A DNA stretch of 64,000 nt from Sphingomonas sp. CROZ-RG-20F-R02-07 (GTDB taxonomy: Bacteria > Pseudomonadota > Alphaproteobacteria > Sphingomonadales > Sphingomonadaceae), in assembly GCF_022662335.1 (NCBI RefSeq), contig NZ_JAKNQJ010000001.1:1-64000 (forward strand), given 5' to 3'. Below the pieces are notes generated by a model. It saw nothing but the letters and a program-made list of their open reading frames with translations. It searched no databases and was not told where the DNA came from. Positions 27,251 to 33,999 of the stretch are shown here, one piece after another. How positions within the stretch are numbered: the first letter of the stretch is position 1; each line of letters starts with the position of its first letter. The position numbers and the translations under genes are program-made.

Positions 27251-27270
27251 ATATAAAGACATCTTTATAT
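27251..27270. promoter_or_regulatory. 20-bp palindrome upstream of ahcY; SahR-like operator candidate
   Basis: atataaagacatctttatat has perfect 8-base arms (atataaag / ctttatat) around acat. It lies 88 bp before the ahcY start and 61 bp before the divergent dehydrogenase start, an AT-rich island in GC-rich DNA. ArsR-type regulators of methionine-cycle genes in Proteobacteria (SahR, sensing S-adenosylhomocysteine) use AT-rich palindromes with cttta half sites upstream of ahcY, metK and metH. Assignment to SahR is inference; no regulator gene is adjacent. Confidence 0.65.
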
Positions 27271-27358
27271 TTGATCCGGCGCCGTTCTCGGCCTATGGGT
27301 CGCCCATCCGGCACGGGCACGCGGCCCGCCGATCATGCCCGTTTCAGGAGACTTCCTC

Positions 27359-28792
27359 GTGGCCACCACGCTCGCGCCCGCGAAGACCGATTACGTCGTC
27401 GCCGATATCGCCCTTGCCGATTTCGGCCGCGCGGAGATCAACATCGCCGAAACCGAAATGCCGGGCCTGATGGCGCTGCGCGAGGAATTCGGCGCGTCGC
27501 AGCCGCTGAAGGGCGCGCGGATCACCGGTTCGCTGCATATGACGATCCAGACCGCGGTGCTGATCGAGACGCTCACCGCGCTCGGCGCCGACGTCCGCTG
27601 GGCGACCTGCAACATCTTCTCGACGCAGGACCATGCCGCCGCCGCGATCGCCGCGACCGGCGTTCCGGTGTTCGCGATCAAGGGCGAGAGCCTGGCCGAC
27701 TATTGGGATTATGTCGGCGACATCTTCAACTGGGGCGCCGACGAGTCCGGCAATGGGGGCGGCCAGACCGCGAACATCATCCTCGACGATGGCGGCGATG
27801 CCACCATGTTCGCGCTGTGGGGTGCCAAGCTCGAGGCGGGCCACACGCTCGGCGAGCCCGAGAATGACGAAGAGGTCGAGTTCCAGCGCGCGCTGAAGGC
27901 GTTCGTCGCGAAGTACCCCGGCTACCTGACCGAGACGGTGAAGAACCTGAAAGGCGTCTCGGAAGAGACCACCACGGGCGTCCACCGTTTGTACGAGATC
28001 GCCAAGAAGGGCGAGTTGCCGTTCCCCGCGATCAACGTGAACGATTCGGTGACCAAGTCGAAGTTCGACAATCTCTATGGCTGCAAGGAGTCGCTGGTCG
28101 ACGCGATCCGCCGCGCCACCGACGTGATGCTCGCCGGCAAGGTGGCCTGCGTCGCCGGTTTCGGCGATGTCGGCAAGGGTTCGGCGCAGTCGCTGCGCAA
28201 CGGCGGCGCGCGCGTGATGGTCACCGAGATCGATCCGATCTGCGCGCTGCAGGCGGCGATGGAGGGCTTCGAGGTCGTGACGATGGACGAGGCGGTGAAG
28301 CGCGCCGACATCTTCTGTACCGCGACCGGCAATGCCGACGTCATCACCGCCGATCACATGAAGGCGATGAAGCCGATGTCGATCGTCTGCAACATCGGCC
28401 ATTTCGATTCGGAGATCCAGATCGCGGCGCTGTCGAACTATGACTGGACCGAGGTGAAGCCCGGCACCGATCTGGTGAAGTTTCCCGACGGCAAGCAGAT
28501 CATCATCCTGGCGAAGGGCCGCCTTGTGAATCTCGGCTGCGCCACCGGTCATCCGTCGTTCGTGATGTCGGCCAGCTTCACCAACCAGACGCTCGCGCAG
28601 ATCGAATTGTGGACCAAGGGCGAGGACTACAAGAACGAAGTCTATGTCCTGCCGAAGCATCTCGACGAGAAGGTCGCGGCGCTCCACCTCGAAAAGCTCG
28701 GCGTGCACCTGTCGAAGCTGACGCCCAAGCAGGCGGGCTATATCGGCGTGCCGGTCGAGGGCCCGTTCAAGCCCGATCATTACCGCTACTGA
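27359..28792 (+). CDS. ahcY: Adenosylhomocysteinase (SAH hydrolase)
   Basis: Splits S-adenosylhomocysteine into adenosine and homocysteine, removing the product inhibitor of methyltransferases. The 477-residue product carries the substrate domain ([27 protein letters not shown]), the NAD-binding GFGDVGKG at about 268-275, the conserved CNIGHFD, and the C-terminal PFKPDHYRY with the Lys-Tyr residues that reach into the partner's NAD site. I chose GTG 27359 because caggag sits eight bases upstream; an in-frame ATG at 27335 has no such site. Preceded by the AT-rich palindrome and followed by a strong terminator. Confidence 0.97.
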   Translation: MATTLAPAKTDYVVADIALADFGRAEINIAETEMPGLMALREEFGASQPLKGARITGSLHMTIQTAVLIETLTALGADVRWATCNIFSTQDHAAAAIAATGVPVFAIKGESLADYWDYVGDIFNWGADESGNGGGQTANIILDDGGDATMFALWGAKLEAGHTLGEPENDEEVEFQRALKAFVAKYPGYLTETVKNLKGVSEETTTGVHRLYEIAKKGELPFPAINVNDSVTKSKFDNLYGCKESLVDAIRRATDVMLAGKVACVAGFGDVGKGSAQSLRNGGARVMVTEIDPICALQAAMEGFEVVTMDEAVKRADIFCTATGNADVITADHMKAMKPMSIVCNIGHFDSEIQIAALSNYDWTEVKPGTDLVKFPDGKQIIILAKGRLVNLGCATGHPSFVMSASFTNQTLAQIELWTKGEDYKNEVYVLPKHLDEKVAALHLEKLGVHLSKLTPKQAGYIGVPVEGPFKPDHYRY

Positions 28793-28812
28793 TCGCCCCG
28801 ACGCCTGTCGGC

Positions 28813-28849
28813 AAAAAGGGGCTCGGTCGCAAGGCCGGGCCCTTTTTCC
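28813..28849 (+). terminator. Rho-independent terminator of ahcY
   Basis: aaaaaggggctcgg and ccgggccctttttcc form an imperfect stem around tcgcaagg, with a five-T run in the 3' arm. It lies about 20 bp after the ahcY stop. Confidence 0.8.
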
Positions 28850-28911
28850 TTGCGAGTCTGGTTTATACGGGCGGGGCGTGGAGGGCTGAAGCTTGATGGC
28901 GCTACCTTGAT

Positions 28912-28999
28912 CCGTTCGCCCCGATCCTGCCGATGGGCTTATGTCGCATGCCAAGGCTCGACTGCGGATAGCGTGCTTCGACAAGCTCAGCACGAACGG
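28912..28999. repeat. Second copy of the sphingomonad inverted repeat
   Basis: The right arm 28971-28999 is identical over 29 bp to 184-212. The left arm (from 28912, ccgttcgcc) is degenerate, having lost the gagcttgtcgaag core, so the hairpin is weaker. It lies between ahcY and the convergent small secreted-protein gene. Confidence 0.7.
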
Positions 29000-29085
29000 C
29001 TCTGAGGCCGGCCCTAACTCACGTCATCCTGCTCTTTCCTCGGGTGACCATGCCGGTGCGGAGCACCATGCGCCGTCAGGCGATC

Positions 29086-29331
29086 TCAATGCTGTCCCGA
29101 TGGAAGGCTCAACTCCTCAGACGGCAGCGCCTTCGTCTTTTCGATGGCATCCCACTCGGCCTGGGTATGACAGACCGAAACTGGCATGCGGCTCCCTGTC
29201 ACGTTCTGCGTCATGCAGATGCGGTGGCGAGACACGGATGGCTTTGCCTTTGCCGGCCGATCAGTGTCTTGTGCAACTGCGACCGACGCGAGCGGGCAGA
29301 GGGGCAGAATAACGGCGAACGCCAGCCTCAT
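29086..29331 (-). CDS. Small secreted protein of unknown function
   Basis: An 81-residue product with a clear signal peptide (MRLAFAVILPLCPLASVAVAQ), then a short mature part holding two cysteines in RHRICMTQNVTGSRMPVSVC and a following HTQAEWDAIE. Small periplasmic proteins with C-x(n)-TGSR-x(n)-C-x-T-x-AEW are familiar in sphingomonads, often annotated as hypothetical; the cysteines may form a disulfide. The ATG at 29331 is preceded by ggaga at good spacing. No function can be given. An open frame of the opposite gene extends across it but is not coding there. Confidence 0.75.
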   Translation of the reverse strand: MRLAFAVILPLCPLASVAVAQDTDRPAKAKPSVSRHRICMTQNVTGSRMPVSVCHTQAEWDAIEKTKALPSEELSLPSGQH

Positions 29332-29476
29332 GATGCCATCTCCTTTGATTTCGGAACATCCGATACGATGGAGATTGCCGCGCCATCGCTGCGGCGTCCA
29401 CCCCCGTCAACATTGTCCTTGCCCGCTTTGGACCCTAGACGTTCAGTATGATGCCGTGCTGCTCTTCCTTCGTCCG

Positions 29477-31831
29477 ATGATCGTGCTCGGCACCGGTGCG
29501 ATCGTCGCCGGCGGCGTCGTGCTGTTCGCGCTGGTCGCGGCCGGGGCGGCTGCGTTGTTCGTGGGCCTGCGCGCACGCTCCGATGCGGCGGCGATGGTGG
29601 CGGAGAGCGTCCGGCTGGCGGCGATGCTGCGCGCCGCGCCCGCGCAGGCGATGCTGGTGCGCGGCGATGGCCGGGTCGAGATGCCGCAGCGGATGGCGGA
29701 CTGGCTGGGCCTCGCACTCGCCCCGCGGACGCTCGCCGATTTCGCCGATGGTGATGCCGGTCTGTCGGCCGAGGACGTGGCCGCGCTCGACCGGGCGGTG
29801 GGCGCGGCGGCGCGGGCGGGGCGGGGCTTCGTCCTGTCGGTGCGGCCGCTGCAATCGTCGCGCACCATCGCGCTGCGCGGCGAGCGGGCGCCGGCCGATC
29901 TCGGCGGTGGGGGCGGCGTGCTCGTCTGGGCGTTCGATGCCACCGACAGCGAAGGCGAGATCGCGCGGCTGGGCGCCGAGACGACGCGGCTGAGCGACGC
30001 GTTCGCCGCGCTCACTGGGCTGATCGAGGCGGCGCCGCTGCCGATGTGGTATCGCGGGCCCGACCTGCGGCTGGCGATGGTCAATTCGGCCTATGTCGAG
30101 GCGGTGGACGGCCAGGATGCCGCCGACGTGGTCGCGCGCGGGATCGAACTGGTGGAGGGATCGGGCCGGGGCGGCCCGCTGACCGGGGCGGCGGCGGCGC
30201 GCGACGCCGGGCGGCCCTACGACCAGGTTCTGCCCGCCACGATCGGCGGTGCGCGGCGCTCGCTTCGCGTGTTCGACGTGCCGCTGCCGACCGGCGGGAT
30301 CGCGGGCTTCGCGGTCGACATCGAGGATCTGGAGCAATCGCGCGCGGGCGCCAAGCGCTTCGCCGACGCCCAGCGCGCGATGCTCGACCGGCTGTCGGCG
30401 GGTGTCGCGCAATTCGGCGCGGACCGCGGTCTCGTCTTCTGCAACCAGCCCTTTCGCCGCATGTTCGCGATGCGCAGCGAATGGCTGTCCGACCGGCCCG
30501 AGTTCGAGCGCGTGCTGGAACGGATGCGCGAGGCGAACCGCCTGCCCGAGGTGCGCGACTTCCCGGCGTGGCGGGCGGAGCGGCGCGAATGGTTCGTCCC
30601 GGCCGACGAAGCGACCGAGGAACATTGGCATCTGCCCGGCGGCACGCATGTCCGAGTCGTCGCCCAGCCGCTGCCCGATGGCGGGCTGCTGCTGATCTTC
30701 GAGGATCGCACCGAGGAGGTGCAGCTGGCGAGCGCGCGCGATACGCTGCTGCGCGTGCGCACCGCGATCTTCGACAATCTGTTCGAGGCGCTGGGCGTCT
30801 TCGCCGCGGATGGGCGGCTGCAATTGTGGAACAACCGGCTACGCGCCGTGTGGGGGTTCGAGGAGGAGTTCCTGGCGGGCCATCCGCGCGTCGATGCCTT
30901 TGCGGAGGCCGTGGCGGGGAAGCTCGCGACGCCCAACCGCGCCGCGTTGATCCCCGAACTCGTGCGATCGGCGACGATCGAGCGGCAGCAGCGCGGCGGG
31001 CGCGTGGCATTCGCCGACGGGCGGCATTTCGAATTCGCGGCCGTGCCGCTGCCCGACGGCAACGCGCTGTTCACCATGCTCGACATCACCGACAGCCGCC
31101 GCGCGGAACAGGCGCTGCGCGACCGCAACGCCGCGCTGGAGGCGAGCGACAAGGTGAAGACCGCGTTCGTCGCCAATATGAGCTATGAACTGCGCACCCC
31201 GCTCACCTCGATCGGCGGCTTCGCCGAGATGCTGCACGGTGGCTATGCGGGCAAGATGACCAAACAGGCCGATGGCTATGTCGAGGCGATCCTCGAATCG
31301 GTCGAGCGGCTGGGATTGCTGGTCGACGACGTGCTCGATCTCACGCGCGCCGAGGCCGAGGGGTCGGCGATCGAGAAGAGCGACGTCGATCTGGGCGCGG
31401 TGGCGCGCGCGGCGGCCGAGACGGTGCTGCCCGCGGCCAAGCGGCGGCGGCTCGATTTCGCCGTCGAGGTCGCGCGCTCGGCGGGGCGGCTTCAGGGCGA
31501 TGCGGCGCGGCTGCGCGAGGTGATCGAGCATCTGCTGCGCCATGCGCTGGCCGCCACGCCCGAGGCCGGGCGGGTGCTGCTCCATGTCGACGGCAATGCC
31601 ACCGGCGCGCGGATCGTGGTGTCCGACGACGGGCCGGGCATGGATGCCGCCAGCGTCGCGCATGCGTTCGATCGGTTCGCGGAACCCGGCATCAAGCCGA
31701 TCGGCGAACGCGCACTGGGGCTCGGCCTGCCGCTCGCCAAGCAGTTCGTCGAGGCGCATGGCGGCACGATCGACCTGGTGTCCGAGCCCGGCTCGGGCAC
31801 GCTGGTGACCGTCCGGCTGCCGCGGCGATGA
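29477..31831 (+). CDS. divL: DivL-like PAS sensor kinase with Tyr in place of the phospho-His
   Basis: A 784-residue membrane-anchored protein: one N-terminal membrane span (residues about 3-28), several PAS-like segments, a HisKA dimerisation helix and a C-terminal HATPase domain (DDGPGMD, LGLGLPLAKQFVEAHGG). In the HisKA motif NMSYELRTPLT the phospho-accepting histidine is Tyr570. Caulobacter DivL has the same replacement (Tyr550) and controls CckA-CtrA signalling with DivK at the cell pole. Length and the downstream tsaE support orthology. The ATG at 29477 is used; GTG 29456 is an alternative. Its stop overlaps the tsaE start (ATGA). Probably cell-cycle control rather than ordinary phosphotransfer. 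Confidence 0.85.
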   Translation: MIVLGTGAIVAGGVVLFALVAAGAAALFVGLRARSDAAAMVAESVRLAAMLRAAPAQAMLVRGDGRVEMPQRMADWLGLALAPRTLADFADGDAGLSAEDVAALDRAVGAAARAGRGFVLSVRPLQSSRTIALRGERAPADLGGGGGVLVWAFDATDSEGEIARLGAETTRLSDAFAALTGLIEAAPLPMWYRGPDLRLAMVNSAYVEAVDGQDAADVVARGIELVEGSGRGGPLTGAAAARDAGRPYDQVLPATIGGARRSLRVFDVPLPTGGIAGFAVDIEDLEQSRAGAKRFADAQRAMLDRLSAGVAQFGADRGLVFCNQPFRRMFAMRSEWLSDRPEFERVLERMREANRLPEVRDFPAWRAERREWFVPADEATEEHWHLPGGTHVRVVAQPLPDGGLLLIFEDRTEEVQLASARDTLLRVRTAIFDNLFEALGVFAADGRLQLWNNRLRAVWGFEEEFLAGHPRVDAFAEAVAGKLATPNRAALIPELVRSATIERQQRGGRVAFADGRHFEFAAVPLPDGNALFTMLDITDSRRAEQALRDRNAALEASDKVKTAFVANMSYELRTPLTSIGGFAEMLHGGYAGKMTKQADGYVEAILESVERLGLLVDDVLDLTRAEAEGSAIEKSDVDLGAVARAAAETVLPAAKRRRLDFAVEVARSAGRLQGDAARLREVIEHLLRHALAATPEAGRVLLHVDGNATGARIVVSDDGPGMDAASVAHAFDRFAEPGIKPIGERALGLGLPLAKQFVEAHGGTIDLVSEPGSGTLVTVRLPRR

Positions 31832-32280
31832 GCGGCATCCGGCTGGCCGATCCGGCGGCGACGGAGGCGTTCGGCGCGACGCTCGCGCCGCTGGTGCGCG
31901 TGGGCGACGTGGTGGCGCTGGTGGGCGATCTGGGTGCGGGCAAGACGAGCCTCGCGCGCGGGCTGCTCGCCGCGCTCGGTCTGGCGGGCGAGGCGCCGAG
32001 TCCCAGTTTCGCGATCGTCCAGCCCTATGCCCCGCCCGAGACGCGGCTGCCCGTGCTCCATGTCGATCTCTACCGGATCGAATCGCCCGACGAGATGGAG
32101 GAGCTGGGGCTCGACGAGGCGCTGGGCGATTCGGTGCTCTTGGTCGAATGGCCGGAGCGCGCCGGGGTGGCGCGCTGGCCCGACGCCCTCGTCCTGACGC
32201 TGGCGGCGGAGCCCGATGGCGCGCGCCGCTTGACAGTGACGGTGCCGGAGGGCTGGAAGCGGCGATGGCCATCGACATGA
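31828..32280 (+). CDS. tsaE: tRNA threonylcarbamoyladenosine ATPase TsaE
   Basis: Works with TsaB, TsaD and TsaC to make t6A at position 37 of ANN-decoding tRNAs. The 150-residue product has the Walker A motif GDLGAGKTS (33-41), the family segments SPSFAIVQPY and HVDLYRIESPDEMEELGLDE, and LLVEWPERA. It starts inside the stop of divL and its end overlaps the next gene, so the whole set is translated as one operon. Confidence 0.95.
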   Translation: MSGIRLADPAATEAFGATLAPLVRVGDVVALVGDLGAGKTSLARGLLAALGLAGEAPSPSFAIVQPYAPPETRLPVLHVDLYRIESPDEMEELGLDEALGDSVLLVEWPERAGVARWPDALVLTLAAEPDGARRLTVTVPEGWKRRWPST

Positions 32281-33239
32281 CCCCGCCGCCCGGCGCCGCC
32301 GCCTTTCTCGCCGCGCATGGCTGGGGAGGGGGCACCGTCGCGCCGCTGGCGGGCGACGCGTCGTTCCGCCGCTATTTCCGCGTGACGCACGGCGCGCGCG
32401 CGGCGGTGCTGATGGATGCGCCGCCCCCGCACGAGGATCCGCGGCCGTTCCTGACGGTGGCGGGCTGGCTGGCGGAGCGCGGCTTTGCAGCGCCCGCGAT
32501 CCATGCCGCCGATGCAGCCCAGGGGCTCGTGCTGCTCGAGGATTTCGGCGATGCCCGGCTGCGCGAGGCGGCCGACGCCGCGCCGCACGACGCCTTCGGC
32601 CTCTATGCGGCGGCGGTCGACGTGCTGGTCGAACTGCGCCGCCATCCGGCCGGCCCGTTCGCACCCTATGACCGCGCGGTGCTCCAGCGCGAGGCGGGAT
32701 TGTTCGTCGATTGGTACATGCCCGCGGTGGGCCGCGATGCCGATGCGGCGGGTTACCACGCGGCGTGGGACGCGGTGCTCGATCATGCGCTGACAGCCGA
32801 GCCGGTGACGGTGCTGCGCGACTATCATTCGGAAAATCTGATGCTGGCGGGCGGGCGGCTCGGCCTGCTCGATTTCCAGGACGCGCTGGCGGGGCACCCG
32901 GCCTATGATCTCGTTTCGCTGCTCCAGGATGCGCGGCGCGACGTCGATCCCAACATCGAACAGGCGATGCTCGAACGCTACCGGGCCGAAACCGGCGCCG
33001 GCGACGATTTTCTCGACACGTATCATGTGCTCGGCGCGCAGCGGAATGCCAAGATCCTCGGCATCTTCACCCGGCTGTGGAAGCGCGACGGCAAGCCGCG
33101 CTACGCCGCGCTGTGCCCGCGCGTCTGGGCGTATCTCGAACGCGATCTGTCGGAGCCGGTGATGGCGCCCGTCGCGCGGTGGTTCGACGATCACGTCCCG
33201 CCCGAGCTGCGCGGCGATCCGGCGATGATCGGCGCATGA
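32265..33239 (+). CDS. amgK: N-acetylmuramate/N-acetylglucosamine 1-kinase AmgK
   Basis: An aminoglycoside-phosphotransferase-fold kinase that phosphorylates the anomeric carbon of MurNAc (and GlcNAc) in the cytoplasmic peptidoglycan recycling shunt that bypasses de novo synthesis. The 324-residue product has GDASFRRYFRV near the N-terminus, the catalytic-loop motif LRDYHSENLML and the metal-binding LLDFQDAL, and LLQDARRDV. Identity rests on these plus the adjacent murU, its known partner. Start 32265 is used; ATG 32277, overlapping the tsaE stop, is also plausible. The stop overlaps the murU start (ATGA). Confidence 0.92.
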   Translation: MAIDMTPPPGAAAFLAAHGWGGGTVAPLAGDASFRRYFRVTHGARAAVLMDAPPPHEDPRPFLTVAGWLAERGFAAPAIHAADAAQGLVLLEDFGDARLREAADAAPHDAFGLYAAAVDVLVELRRHPAGPFAPYDRAVLQREAGLFVDWYMPAVGRDADAAGYHAAWDAVLDHALTAEPVTVLRDYHSENLMLAGGRLGLLDFQDALAGHPAYDLVSLLQDARRDVDPNIEQAMLERYRAETGAGDDFLDTYHVLGAQRNAKILGIFTRLWKRDGKPRYAALCPRVWAYLERDLSEPVMAPVARWFDDHVPPELRGDPAMIGA

Positions 33240-33991
33240 CCCGCCAGCGGATGATCCGCCCCGATCCGGGCGGCACGGTGCCGGAAACGGCGATGGTGAT
33301 GGCGGCGGGCCTGGGCAAGCGGATGCGCCCGCTGACCGCGACGCGGCCCAAACCGCTCGTCGTGGTGGCGGGCAAGCCGCTGATCGACCATGTGTTCGAT
33401 CGCCTCCGCGCCGCGCAGGTGAAGCGCGCGGTGGTGAACGTCCATTATCTCGCCGACGCGCTGGAGGCGCATGTCGCCAGCCAGGCGGACGGGATCGCGG
33501 TCGCCTTTTCCGACGAGCGCGCCGCGCTGATGGAGACGGGCGGCGGGCTGGTGAAGGCGCGCGCGCTGCTCGGCGACGCGCCCGTGCTGGTCATCAACAG
33601 CGACAATCTGTGGATCGACGGGCCGGTCGACACGCTCCGCTTGCTCGCGTCGCGCTGGGACGATGCGACGATGGACGCGCTGCTGCTGCTGGTCCCCTAC
33701 GCCCGCGCGCACAACCACAAGGGACAGGGCGATTTCAACCTCGCGCCCGATGGCCGGATCACCGGCCGCCGGGTCGCCGGGCGCACCGCGCCGTTCGTCT
33801 ATTCCGGCGTGCAGATCGTCCATCCCCGCCTGATCGCCGATTGGCCCGAAGGACCGTTCTCGACCAACATCTTCTGGGACCGGGCGATCGCCGAAGGTCG
33901 CGCCTATGGTCAGGTGCACCAGGGCCTGTGGTTCGACGTCGGCACGCCCGCCGCGATCCCGCGCACCGAGGCGATGCTCGCCGATGGTTGA
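33236..33991 (+). CDS. murU: MurNAc-1-phosphate uridylyltransferase MurU
   Basis: Converts MurNAc-1-phosphate and UTP to UDP-MurNAc, the second step of the recycling pathway started by AmgK; this route gives intrinsic fosfomycin tolerance in bacteria that have it. The 251-residue nucleotidyltransferase has MAAGLGKRMRPLT (G-x-G-x-R signature), RPKPLVVVAGKPL, NSDNLWIDGP (metal-site Asp) and LWFDVGTPA. The start overlaps the amgK stop. addB follows after 8 bp. Confidence 0.95.
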   Translation: MTRQRMIRPDPGGTVPETAMVMAAGLGKRMRPLTATRPKPLVVVAGKPLIDHVFDRLRAAQVKRAVVNVHYLADALEAHVASQADGIAVAFSDERAALMETGGGLVKARALLGDAPVLVINSDNLWIDGPVDTLRLLASRWDDATMDALLLLVPYARAHNHKGQGDFNLAPDGRITGRRVAGRTAPFVYSGVQIVHPRLIADWPEGPFSTNIFWDRAIAEGRAYGQVHQGLWFDVGTPAAIPRTEAMLADG

Positions 33992-33999
33992 GCGCGCCG

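Noticed and set aside
24806..27262. A continuous 818-codon minus-strand frame over the DAHP synthase and the dehydrogenase
   Set aside because: Only the part up to 26179 has DAHP synthase homology; upstream it is an out-of-frame shadow of the dehydrogenase gene, so this is not a fusion.
27271..27358. Possible SAM or SAH riboswitch upstream of ahcY
   Set aside because: I could not find the conserved stems or core of known SAH, SAM-II or SAM/SAH classes in this short leader; the palindrome is a simpler explanation.
29186..29476. N-terminal extension of the DivL-like protein
   Set aside because: This part overlaps the better-supported small secreted-protein gene on the other strand and lacks homology; the membrane span begins at 29477.
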